Shown here one piece after another: positions 1 to 6,638 of a DNA stretch of 8,671 bases (its first letter is position 1; each line of letters opens with the position of its first letter). The DNA comes from a bacterium (lineage in GTDB: Bacteria > JAMCPX01): NCBI GenBank assembly GCA_021789095.1, contig JAJYJX010000109.1, forward strand, positions 1-8,671, read 5' to 3'. Under the pieces are notes generated by a model, which saw only the letters and a list, made by a program, of their open reading frames with translations, ran no database searches and had not been told where the DNA came from. The translations under genes were made by a program, and so were the position numbers.

Positions 1-571
1 TCCGATCTGCGATGATGATGATGCCTGCTATTGCAATAAGGGTCGGCGTTGATTTAAGGTTGCCAAGGGCAACAGAAGTTTCAGGATTTGAAACAACGAT
101 GCCTGCATCCTTAAGCCCTATGAAAGCTATGAACAGGCCTATACCGACAACGGTTGCATGTTTTATACTGTCGGGTATTGAATTAAAGATAAGCTCACGT
201 ACGCCCCAGAACGTAAGCAGTACGAATAGAATGCTCGATATGAACACAATGCCGAGCGCTATGCGCCAGTCAACACCCATTGTTCCGCATATGACGAAAG
301 AGAACAATGCATTCATTCCCATTCCGGGTGCCAGCGCTATAGGATAGTTCGCGATAAGCGCCATTAGAAGTGTTGCTAATGCGGAGCTTATCGCCGTTGC
401 CGCCATTACGGCTTCGAAGTCCATGCCTGCGCCGTGCGGGGCTGCTACAGACAATATGGCGGGGTTTACAAGTATGATGTAGGCCATTGTCATGAATGTT
501 GTAGTACCGGCGATGAACTCGGTCTTTATGTCGGTATTGTGTTCCTTTAATTTAAAAAATCTCTCAAACAT
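1..571 (-). CDS. NCS2/AzgA-family purine (adenine/guanine/hypoxanthine) permease, 5' part only
   Basis: This is probably an inner-membrane, proton-coupled nucleobase importer. The first 190 residues are present; the 3' part lies beyond the left edge. The family normally has about 430-450 residues and 12-14 membrane segments. Family hallmarks are a short cytosolic start, then TEFIAGTTTFMTMAYII (residues 17-33), which leads into the first helix (about 21-42). The substrate-path motif APGMGMNA is at 81-88. Further hydrophobic segments lie near 55-75, 104-124, 139-155 and 176-188. The ATG at 571 has GAGGA four bases upstream. The gene lies 69 bases downstream of the Tam41-like gene on the same strand and may be read through from it, although the spacer contains strong inverted repeats. 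Exact substrate (adenine, guanine, hypoxanthine or xanthine) cannot be told from this part. The family call is firm and the substrate is inferred. Confidence 0.92.
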   Translation of the reverse strand, partial: MFERFFKLKEHNTDIKTEFIAGTTTFMTMAYIILVNPAILSVAAPHGAGMDFEAVMAATAISSALATLLMALIANYPIALAPGMGMNALFSFVICGTMGVDWRIALGIVFISSILFVLLTFWGVRELIFNSIPDSIKHATVVGIGLFIAFIGLKDAGIVVSNPETSVALGNLKSTPTLIAIAGIIIIADR

Positions 572-580
572 TGTTTCCTC

Positions 581-639
581 TTGCCGTAGCCCTCCACAAT
601 AAATATCACAGCAGTGCAATACCGGCAATTATTTATTGT
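581..639 (-). promoter_or_regulatory. Permease leader: two interlocked inverted repeats, possible pseudoknot
   Basis: Seen directly: a perfect 10-base inverted repeat, acaataaata at 596-605 against tatttattgt at 630-639, with a 24-base loop. A second 6-base repeat pairs ttgccg (581-586) with cggcaa (623-628). Read along the minus-strand RNA, the arms come in the order A-B-A'-B', which is the topology of an H-type pseudoknot. Arm B' ends directly beside the GAGGA ribosome binding site (580-576). The loop has no purine-riboswitch core that I recognise. It could be a cis-regulatory RNA, an attenuator, or an operator palindrome. The 10-base repeat is solid as a sequence fact; the fold and any function are inferred. 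Confidence 0.4.
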
Positions 640-640
640 C

Positions 641-1591
641 TTATCTTATCGCTTTTTGCTTCAGCAGTCTGAACAGGTATCTCCAGCCGAATATGAGAGG
701 AAGCCTGCGGTCCCACTCAGTCAGGTTCAGTTTTTCTCCCGTTGTCCGTTCTATCTTCAGCTCAAGATAACCAACATAATCAGAGAATGTATATATGCTC
801 TTCGGCCACCTATAAACAGCCCTTCTTCTGGATCTTTTGATAAACGTATCGATATAATTTCTGGGATAGCAGGGTCGTACAGTTTTATAGACATCACCGT
901 TTTTTTCTACGTTGCCTCCCGCGATTTCCTGTTCAAGGAAAATACCATAAACCTTCCTGTAAAATGCCTTTTCGCTGTTATACAGGTTTACAATCTTGTC
1001 ATCCGTTTCCGTTCTTACCTCAGCCCTGTAACTCAACCCCAGCAACCGGAGTATGAAGTCATCGAGTGAAAATCTTTCGCCGACCATGTCCGATAGTGCG
1101 AACAGGGTATTAAATCTCATGGCGCTGTAAATGCGGTTCAGAAAAAAAGACAAAAACTTTTCATCCTTTACATACAGGATTCCTATGCGTTTGGCGAGCC
1201 TTCCTGCTATAAAAAGGTCTTTGAGTTTATCGTGTTGCGTCGCACACATCAGTCCGTATTTATCTATAACGCAGTATTTGGACGGCTTGGTGGTTCCATT
1301 TTCATTGATCTTGAGGAAGTAAGAATTAGGCGGTACAATTTTATTCAAAAGCGAGTGAACGTAGGATTTATAAAATGCTGAATACTTGTCGACTATGATA
1401 TAGAAATCGGGGAAGCTTGTCGGTGTAGATACCTCGGGATTCAGCATCGAGCCGTACATGAATATGCACTCAATACCTTTAAAATGCTTTAAAAAATACC
1501 GCAAAAATGGATCTGCTGCTGCTGTTTTGTACGGATAGTAGGTATCATACAGATACTTTGTTATTACATCTTTATAATGTCTGGCATCCAA
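641..1591 (-). CDS. Tam41/Mmp37-like phosphatidate cytidylyltransferase (CDP-diacylglycerol synthase)
   Basis: This is likely a peripheral-membrane nucleotidyltransferase making CDP-diacylglycerol from CTP and phosphatidic acid, the role of mitochondrial Tam41. The 316-residue protein shows the family blocks in order. FMYGS (44-48) is the nucleotidyltransferase GS motif. PDFYIIVD (61-68) includes D62, the probable metal ligand. KYGL (111-114) is followed by DLFIAGRLAKRIGIL (125-139), which matches the Tam41 pattern 'LYVAGRL-KPV-IL'. RFSLDDF...LLGLSYRAEVR (173-193) and a following K-I-V...FYRKVYG (199-216) match its helical domain. The C-terminus (about 250-316) is rich in Arg/Lys and aromatics and may contact the membrane; there is no membrane segment or signal peptide. 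The start is TTG at 1591: in-frame stops lie just upstream, AGAGG is 12 bases upstream, and the next in-frame ATG would cut into the GS motif. Ordinary bacteria use the unrelated membrane enzyme CdsA, so the cellular role here is uncertain. The family call is fairly firm and the reaction is inferred. Confidence 0.8.
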   Translation of the reverse strand: MDARHYKDVITKYLYDTYYPYKTAAADPFLRYFLKHFKGIECIFMYGSMLNPEVSTPTSFPDFYIIVDKYSAFYKSYVHSLLNKIVPPNSYFLKINENGTTKPSKYCVIDKYGLMCATQHDKLKDLFIAGRLAKRIGILYVKDEKFLSFFLNRIYSAMRFNTLFALSDMVGERFSLDDFILRLLGLSYRAEVRTETDDKIVNLYNSEKAFYRKVYGIFLEQEIAGGNVEKNGDVYKTVRPCYPRNYIDTFIKRSRRRAVYRWPKSIYTFSDYVGYLELKIERTTGEKLNLTEWDRRLPLIFGWRYLFRLLKQKAIR

Positions 1592-1615
1592 TTCAGATTA
1601 TTACCTCTGTTTATC

Positions 1616-1644
1616 CATATACACAGTACCGTTGAGATTGTCTA
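1616..1644 (-). promoter_or_regulatory. Candidate sigma-70-type promoter for the Tam41-like gene
   Basis: On the minus strand, TAGACA (1644-1639, five of six matches to the -35 consensus) is separated by exactly 17 bases from TATATG (1621-1616, four of six matches to the -10). Transcription would begin near 1609, giving an untranslated leader of about 18 bases that carries the AGAGG site (1608-1604) before the TTG start. This rests on pattern match and position only. Confidence 0.4.
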
Positions 1645-1668
1645 TTTACCGCGATAGAAAATTATCTC
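1634..1668. promoter_or_regulatory. Imperfect nested dyad overlapping the candidate -35
   Basis: GAGAT (1634-1638) is inverted as ATCTC (1664-1668), and inside it TCTAT (1641-1645) is inverted as ATAGA (1654-1658). The two pairs are nearly concentric, around 1650. The dyad covers the candidate -35 of the Tam41-like gene and could be a repressor or activator site shared by the divergent pair. It is AT-rich and short, so chance is a real alternative. Confidence 0.25.
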
Positions 1669-1812
1669 TAAAATATAATATGCTTCTAACAGGGTAAGGC
1701 CGCATCCTTTCTATAAGTGGTTTACCGGGCAGCAAGGGCAAAAAATTCTTAATATATTTACGGAGTTTAAAAACCGTGCAATAATAATGGCGATAATATG
1801 ACAAGCCCTGTT

Positions 1813-1820
1813 AAAGGAGG
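1813..1820 (+). promoter_or_regulatory. Ribosome binding site that fixes the SDR start
   Basis: AAAGGAGG is a near-perfect Shine-Dalgarno sequence, four bases before the ATG at 1825. It lies inside the reading frame opened by an earlier ATG at 1798, which lacks such a site, so the downstream ATG is the likely start. Confidence 0.85.
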
Positions 1821-1824
1821 GAAC

Positions 1825-2652
1825 ATGAGATTTGAACACAAGATAGCAATAGTTACAGGCGCTGCAAGCGGTATTGGCAAAGCCGTTATCCAGATGTTTG
1901 CAGATGAAGGGGCAAAGGTTGTTCTTGCCGATATAAATGAAGAGGGCATTGTAAAATTTGCCCAAGAATTGACGTCAAAGGGTGTTGATGCAATGGCAGT
2001 ACAGACGGATGTTACAAAGCTCGAAATGGTAAGAAATCTTCTTCATAGGACACTGCAGAAATACGGGAGGATAGACATACTTCATAACAATGCGGGGATC
2101 ATCCTGCCGGCTGATATCGATGCTCTTGACTACCGGGACATAGACAAACAGATCCATATAAATCTGTATGGCATTATATACGGTACAAAAGAGGTGATTC
2201 CCATTATGAAAAAGCAAGGCTCCGGCCATATTATTAATACTGCATCTCTGGCAGGTGTTGTACCGGAACCGGGCTCTGCAATCTATTCAGCTACAAAATT
2301 TGCCATAAGGGGTTTTGATCTTGCGGTAAGGCTCGAACTCATGGATACAGGCGTGAGCATTACGACACTCCTTCCTGATTCTGTAGAAACCCCGCAGCTG
2401 CACTACGAAGCAACCCATGGCGGCTCACCCATGTCTTTCCTTGATAAGCCTCAGACACCTGAAGCTGTAGCGCAGGCAGTGAAGAAAGCCATAATAAAAA
2501 ACAAGGCAGAGGTTTATGTGCCTCATTCCCAGGGGATAATAGCAAGGCTTGCACTTATGTGGCCATGGAGCATACCCATGCTCTGGCCCATGCTGAAAAA
2601 ATCAGGAAGGAAAAACCTCGAAAAGAAACTGCAGGAATTGAAGAAACAATAA
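1825..2652 (+). CDS. Classical short-chain dehydrogenase/reductase (SDR), substrate unknown
   Basis: This is an NAD(P)-dependent oxidoreductase with a Rossmann fold, 275 residues. The cofactor motif TGAASGIG is at 11-18, and D36 at the end of the second strand favours NAD(H) over NADP(H). NNAG is at 88-91. The catalytic tetrad is N113, S141, Y154 and K158 (in YSATK, 154-158). The C-terminal part departs from soluble SDRs: residues about 238-257 are hydrophobic and Trp/Pro/Met-rich, followed by a basic tail (258-275), which suggests attachment to the membrane face and possibly a lipid-like substrate. The start was chosen from the strong ribosome binding site. It stands alone on the plus strand, divergent from the Tam41-like gene and convergent with glmM, with 5 bases between the stop codons. 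The family call is certain; the specific reaction cannot be told. Confidence 0.93.
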   Translation: MRFEHKIAIVTGAASGIGKAVIQMFADEGAKVVLADINEEGIVKFAQELTSKGVDAMAVQTDVTKLEMVRNLLHRTLQKYGRIDILHNNAGIILPADIDALDYRDIDKQIHINLYGIIYGTKEVIPIMKKQGSGHIINTASLAGVVPEPGSAIYSATKFAIRGFDLAVRLELMDTGVSITTLLPDSVETPQLHYEATHGGSPMSFLDKPQTPEAVAQAVKKAIIKNKAEVYVPHSQGIIARLALMWPWSIPMLWPMLKKSGRKNLEKKLQELKKQ

Positions 2653-2657
2653 AATAA

Positions 2658-4016
2658 TTATTCCACTGCTCCTATGGCCTTTTCAATGACCGCCGCTATC
2701 TCTGATGCATACGTTTGTATGAGTCTTTGATCCTGTCCCTCTATCATCACCCTTGCAAGCGGTTCGGTACCCGAGTATCTTACAAATACCCTGCCCGTGT
2801 CCTTCAGCTTATCAGATACCAGCTGTATCATCTTTTCTACCCCGGGTATGCTTGAGAAAGGCATTTTCTTTGACACCCTGACGTTCACAATGATCTGTGG
2901 ATACCGTTTCATCATGCCTGCAAGCTCAGATAACTTTTTACCTGAAAGCACCATAAGTGCGAGCACCTGCAATGCAGTAATAATACCATCTCCTGTTGTA
3001 GTGTACTCGATGAATATCACATGCCCGGACTGTTCTCCGCCGAGCACGTATCCTTCTTTTATCATGCTCTCAAGTACATATCTGTCACCCACATTTGCCC
3101 TGATAAGCTTTATGCCTTCCCTTTTCAGGGCAAGCTCTAAACCTATATTGCTCATAACAGTTGCCACAACGCCGTTACCCTTAAGCTTTCCGTTATTTTT
3201 CATGTGTACGGCGCTCATGGCAAGGATAGCGTCGCCATCAACAATGTTTCCTTTTTCATCGCACATAATCACCCTGTCGCCATCTCCGTCAAAAGCAATC
3301 CCGATGTCCGCCTTATATTTTTTAAGTCCTTCTGTCATGAATTCAGGGTGCATGGAGCCGCAATTGTGGTTTATGTTTCTGCCGTTTGGCGAGGCAGAAG
3401 TAACGGCAATAACCGCACCCAGTTCCTGAAACACCGCAGGCGCAATTTTGTATGTTGCGCCGTTTGCACAATCTACAATCATCCTTATGCCCGAGAGCGA
3501 CAGGTTTTTGGGGAAGGTATGTTTTAATGAAACAATATATCTGCCGGCTGCATCTGACAGCCTGTATGCTTTACCTATCCTTTCTTTCGGCAGCGTAGGG
3601 CTTACAGCTTTATCAGAGAGAACGAGCTTTTCTATCTCTGATTCGATCGTGTCACCGAGCTTGTAACCGTCGGGACCGAAAAACTTTATGCCGTTGTCCC
3701 TGTAGGGATTATGCGAGGCGGATATAACTATGCCGACATCGGCCTTGATCTCATTGGTAAGGAATGCGATGCCCGGGGTAGGGAAGGGGCCGGTTAAAAT
3801 AACATCCCCGCCCATTGATGTAATACCTGCAGTCAGCGCCATTTCAAACATGTACCCCGACAGCCGCGTGTCTTTGCCTATAACAAATTTATGGTGCGGC
3901 TTGCCGTTTGAAAGGAGGGCACTCGCGGCTTTGCCCAGTTTTAAAACGGTCTCTACAGTCATGGGCTCCTTGTTGGCGATCCCTCTGACCCCGTCTGTTC
4001 CAAAAAGTCTGTTCAT
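2658..4016 (-). CDS. glmM: Phosphoglucosamine mutase GlmM
   Basis: The enzyme converts glucosamine-6-phosphate to glucosamine-1-phosphate, the cytosolic step before UDP-N-acetylglucosamine for peptidoglycan and LPS. At 452 residues it has normal family length. It opens with FGTDGVRG (5-12). The catalytic phosphoserine is S101 in SASHNP (99-104), the metal loop is DGDGDR (243-248), the sugar-binding loop is GEQSGH (327-332), and the phosphate-binding loop is RYSGTEP (413-419). All key residues are intact. Its ATG overlaps the cdaR stop as ATGA, and GGTGAGG lies five bases upstream inside cdaR, so translation is probably coupled. In Firmicutes, GlmM binds and inhibits the cyclic di-AMP synthase CdaA; the shared operon makes a similar link plausible here but unproven. 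It is the last gene of the operon and ends 5 bases from the opposing SDR gene, with no terminator hairpin in between. Confidence 0.97.
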   Translation of the reverse strand: MNRLFGTDGVRGIANKEPMTVETVLKLGKAASALLSNGKPHHKFVIGKDTRLSGYMFEMALTAGITSMGGDVILTGPFPTPGIAFLTNEIKADVGIVISASHNPYRDNGIKFFGPDGYKLGDTIESEIEKLVLSDKAVSPTLPKERIGKAYRLSDAAGRYIVSLKHTFPKNLSLSGIRMIVDCANGATYKIAPAVFQELGAVIAVTSASPNGRNINHNCGSMHPEFMTEGLKKYKADIGIAFDGDGDRVIMCDEKGNIVDGDAILAMSAVHMKNNGKLKGNGVVATVMSNIGLELALKREGIKLIRANVGDRYVLESMIKEGYVLGGEQSGHVIFIEYTTTGDGIITALQVLALMVLSGKKLSELAGMMKRYPQIIVNVRVSKKMPFSSIPGVEKMIQLVSDKLKDTGRVFVRYSGTEPLARVMIEGQDQRLIQTYASEIAAVIEKAIGAVE

Positions 4017-4666
4017 GAGTGCCTCACCTTGAATATTACAACAACAGCCTGCGGCTGTACAGTTACCATTTTATAGTCCGATATTGATAAAGGAACCATA
4101 AGTGAGATGTCATTTCTGAATTTACTTATATCCACGGGAATTGTCATAACAGCGTTTATGTTACTTATGATTGTAGATGGACCTATCACCGTTACTTTGT
4201 CCGGTTCCGTTACAATACCTTTGAAAGTGCTGTTTTCAGGCGGGTTGCCTACTATTGAAACACCGACATCCACAACCCTGCTTACCAACCTGTCGAGAGA
4301 CAGAGTTATGCTGCTGGGATAGATGGTTTCGATTTTTATCCGGTTTGGTATGTCAAACTCGGATGGCGAAATATTAAATATGTAATTACCGATGCCTGTT
4401 TTTGTAAGGTTTACGTTATATACCGGCTTGCTGTTTGCATAGTTGAATATTGTTGATGAAGGACCGGAAATGGTAAGCTCTATGTACTGCGGCACGTTGT
4501 TTATAATGACCTCACCTTCAGATAAGTTATTGATCACCACCGGCACCTTTAAGGTGACCTCCGATGTTTTTTCACCCTGGGCAAAGAACCACAGGAATAC
4601 AGCGATAAGCACGGCGAGTATCTTGTACACGAAGTTATCGGTTATAAGTTTCAAAAATCTTCTCAT
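4013..4666 (-). CDS. cdaR: YbbR-domain regulator of cyclic di-AMP synthase (CdaR-like)
   Basis: This is a membrane-anchored protein, expected to modulate CdaA from the outer face of the inner membrane. Of its 217 residues, 1-12 are basic and cytosolic, 13-29 form one membrane helix (uncleaved anchor), and the rest is extracytoplasmic. The exported part holds two YbbR-type beta repeats, roughly 35-125 and 131-213. They are marked by the similar segments ISGPSSTI (66-73) and VIGPSTII (160-167). Firmicute CdaR often has three or four repeats, so this is a short form. Its start overlaps the cdaA stop as ATGA and its stop overlaps the glmM start as ATGA. Position between cdaA and glmM supports the name; regulation of CdaA is known in Firmicutes and inferred here. 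Confidence 0.88.
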   Translation of the reverse strand: MRRFLKLITDNFVYKILAVLIAVFLWFFAQGEKTSEVTLKVPVVINNLSEGEVIINNVPQYIELTISGPSSTIFNYANSKPVYNVNLTKTGIGNYIFNISPSEFDIPNRIKIETIYPSSITLSLDRLVSRVVDVGVSIVGNPPENSTFKGIVTEPDKVTVIGPSTIISNINAVMTIPVDISKFRNDISLMVPLSISDYKMVTVQPQAVVVIFKVRHS

Positions 4667-5421
4667 GATGACACACCCAAAAGTTTTGACAACTCCGGCT
4701 TGATTATCTCGGGAGGATCAAATATGGTTATATCCTTATCGACCACTATGGATGCCTTGCCTGTTTCCTCTGATACAATGACGATCAGCGCATCCGTTTC
4801 TGCGGAAAGGCCAAATGCCGCCTTGTGTCTTGTTCCATACGTTGGATGATACTGTATATCCTGGGACAAGGGAAGCATGCATCCCGCGGCTATTATCCTC
4901 TTTCCCTTTATAACAACAGCACCGTCGTGCAACGGTGTGTGTGTGTTGAATATCGTCAGAAGCAGTTCTTTTGTCACAACAGCATCGATAATGCGGCCTG
5001 TATCAATTACCTCTTTTACGCCTATATTTCTTTCAAAGACTATAAGTGCGCCGGTTCTTGTTTTCGCCAGCTCTGTTACAGCCTCTGTAACCTGCTTAAT
5101 GCCTTCTTTTACCTCGTTTGTCTGGAAATTGGCCCTGCCAAAGTATCCCTTGCCCACGTATGCTAAAGCGCGCTTTAAGTCCTGCTGAAACACTATTATA
5201 ATAATAAGCACTATAGAACTGATGAAGTTGTTCAAAAGCCAGTGCAGGGCCGTAAGATTGAAAACATTTGATAGTATATAGGCGGCAAAGATAATAAAAA
5301 TACCAACAAGCACCTGTGCCGCTTTTGAGCCTTTCAGCATAAGCAGGAGCCTGTATATGAGATAGCTGACTATTGCTATGTCAACAGCGTTCTTTATAAT
5401 ACTGTAAGTAAAAGTATGCAT
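4663..5421 (-). CDS. cdaA: Diadenylate cyclase CdaA (DacA), cyclic di-AMP synthase
   Basis: This integral inner-membrane enzyme joins two ATP molecules into cyclic di-AMP. At 252 residues it is slightly short of the usual 270 or so. Three membrane helices lie near 11-29, 36-54 and 66-80. A linker precedes the cytosolic DAC domain (about 100-235). The catalytic DGA motif is at 166-168 after LH. The triphosphate-binding motif, usually RHR, reads RHK at 198-200 within YGTRHKAAFG, a conservative change. It starts in a TAATG overlap with the folP stop with only a weak GGA upstream, so it probably depends on ribosomes finishing folP. The next gene is cdaR. Cyclic di-AMP generally governs potassium and osmolyte balance and wall homeostasis; the targets here are not visible in the window. 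Confidence 0.94.
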   Translation of the reverse strand: MHTFTYSIIKNAVDIAIVSYLIYRLLLMLKGSKAAQVLVGIFIIFAAYILSNVFNLTALHWLLNNFISSIVLIIIIVFQQDLKRALAYVGKGYFGRANFQTNEVKEGIKQVTEAVTELAKTRTGALIVFERNIGVKEVIDTGRIIDAVVTKELLLTIFNTHTPLHDGAVVIKGKRIIAAGCMLPLSQDIQYHPTYGTRHKAAFGLSAETDALIVIVSEETGKASIVVDKDITIFDPPEIIKPELSKLLGVSS

Positions 5422-6620
5422 TATGCGTCCATTATGTGCTTTGTCATCAGCAAAGCCTGTTTTGTTTCTTTTACATCATGAACCCTTATAATATCAACTC
5501 CGTGTGCCGCTGCCCATGCAGCAGTAGCCACAGATCCATACATGCGCTGTCCCGTTTCGGTGTTTGTTAGTTTTCCTATAAAGGACTTTCTTGAAGTGCC
5601 AATAAGCACGGGAAGCCCGAGTAATTTGAATGCCCTTACGTGTTTCAATATTAATAGATTGTGTTTTACTGCTTTACCAAACCCTATACCGGGATCAATA
5701 ATAATGCGGTCTTTATCAATACCAGCCTTTATTGCATGCAGTACCCGCTGTTCGAGAAATGATAAAATCTCGGCAATGACATCGCTGTACTGTGGGGCAA
5801 CCTGCATTGATTGGGGAGTACCTTTCATGTGCATCAGCACAATGGCAGCCCTATACTTTCTTACAACCTCCTGCATGCCTTTATCAAACGTCATCGCACT
5901 TACGTCGTTAACTATGTCGGCGCCGTTATCAAGGGCTGCGGCCGCAACATCTGATTTCATTGTATCTATTGAAATGGGTATTTTTATCTTTTCCCTCAGC
6001 CGTTGTATAACAGGAATTACACGCCTTTTCTCCTCTTCCGCATCCACGGGTCCGCTGCCCGGTCTTGTTGATTCACCACCTACATCTATTATATCAGCAC
6101 CGTGTTCGCAGAGCTCAAGGCCGTGTTCAACAGCAGCTTCTGTGGAAAGAAATCTGCCACCGTCTGAGAATGAGTCAGGGGTCACATTGAGAATGCCCAT
6201 AAGTCTCGGACCATCCTCGAGGTTAATGCTGGCATCCCTGTATCTGAGGGTTGAGCGTGTATTGAAAAGATTTTTTATGGCTGATTCCAGTTCATCCGCC
6301 ACATCGGACAATCCGAACTGCTGCGACTTTATCTTTTGTGCAATGATCTCGATCTGCCTGTATGTGCCCATTAAGAGAGCATCTGCTATAATATCCGGAT
6401 CCTTTATAACGCTCCACGCTGTTGCGAGTTCGGCACCTGCTGCCAGTGCCTCCTGTTTTAATATATTTGCGGCAGGTGAGGATAGGTCCTTGATTCTCAG
6501 CGTGTAGAATACGGATTTCTTATCCATAACCTCTATGCCGTCAGGGTGTACTGCTATTGATTTAAAATACGAGACAACTTCCCTATCGGATACAGGGTTT
6601 AAAAGATATACCTTTTTCAT
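5421..6620 (-). CDS. folP: Dihydropteroate synthase FolP with N-terminal extension
   Basis: This cytosolic folate enzyme, the sulfonamide target, joins p-aminobenzoate to the hydroxymethyl-dihydropterin diphosphate. The 399-residue protein is far longer than the usual 270-280. The catalytic TIM barrel occupies about 138-399 with all signatures: ILNVTPDSFSDGG (143-155), GGESTRPG (181-188), SIDT (217-220), NDVSA (238-242), MHMKGTPQS (263-271), DPGIGFGK (309-316), GTSRKSFIG (341-349) and RVHD (379-382). Residues 1-137 form an extra domain with ANILKQE (51-57) and IKSQQFGL (97-104). From memory, similar extensions occur in FolP of some anaerobic and deltaproteobacterial lineages, and their function is unknown to me. 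The ATG at 6620 was chosen because it follows the leader and begins the recognisable domain. A TTG at 6659 would add 13 residues, but its AGGGGA site is only two bases away. No strong ribosome site precedes the ATG, so the start is less certain than the gene. Confidence 0.93.
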   Translation of the reverse strand: MKKVYLLNPVSDREVVSYFKSIAVHPDGIEVMDKKSVFYTLRIKDLSSPAANILKQEALAAGAELATAWSVIKDPDIIADALLMGTYRQIEIIAQKIKSQQFGLSDVADELESAIKNLFNTRSTLRYRDASINLEDGPRLMGILNVTPDSFSDGGRFLSTEAAVEHGLELCEHGADIIDVGGESTRPGSGPVDAEEEKRRVIPVIQRLREKIKIPISIDTMKSDVAAAALDNGADIVNDVSAMTFDKGMQEVVRKYRAAIVLMHMKGTPQSMQVAPQYSDVIAEILSFLEQRVLHAIKAGIDKDRIIIDPGIGFGKAVKHNLLILKHVRAFKLLGLPVLIGTSRKSFIGKLTNTETGQRMYGSVATAAWAAAHGVDIIRVHDVKETKQALLMTKHIMDA

Positions 6621-6638
6621 ATTATTGCAAAGCTTGCT

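Larger units (their letters stand above)
1592..1824. other. Divergent intergenic spacer between the Tam41-like gene and the SDR gene
   Basis: This 233-base AT-rich spacer separates two genes that point away from each other, so it should hold both promoters. I found a reasonable minus-strand promoter and a dyad, listed separately. For the plus-strand gene there is a perfect TATAAT at 1674-1679, but without a matching -35 element at normal spacing, and weaker -10-like AT runs near 1753 and 1792. No small gene, tRNA or terminator hairpin is evident. Confidence 0.6.

Noticed and set aside
572-640. Known purine riboswitch in the permease leader
   Set aside because: The three-way junction with its conserved loop and core bases is not visible; only the inverted repeats described above are present.
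614-1069. Open plus-strand frame of 151 codons opposite the Tam41-like gene
   Set aside because: It overlaps the coherent minus-strand family match and shows no motif of its own.
1564-1587. Tiny out-of-frame ATG reading frame of seven codons at the start of the Tam41-like gene
   Set aside because: It overlaps the main coding start, is too short to support a function, and its ATG arises from the main codons GAT-GCC.
1674-1679. Perfect TATAAT upstream of the SDR gene
   Set aside because: No -35-like hexamer lies 15-19 bases upstream and it is about 145 bases from the start codon, so I did not call a promoter.
1798-1824. Longer SDR start at the ATG at 1798
   Set aside because: The strong ribosome binding site at 1813-1820 lies inside this extension, and the added residues precede the normal SDR beginning.
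2797-3429. Open plus-strand frame of 210 codons opposite glmM
   Set aside because: It is antisense to intact GlmM motifs and gives a Ser/Pro-rich translation typical of a shadow frame.
5542-6507. Open plus-strand frame of 321 codons opposite folP
   Set aside because: It lies wholly antisense to a gene with complete dihydropteroate synthase motifs. Its translation is low-complexity, rich in Ser, Ile and Pro, with no recognisable domain.
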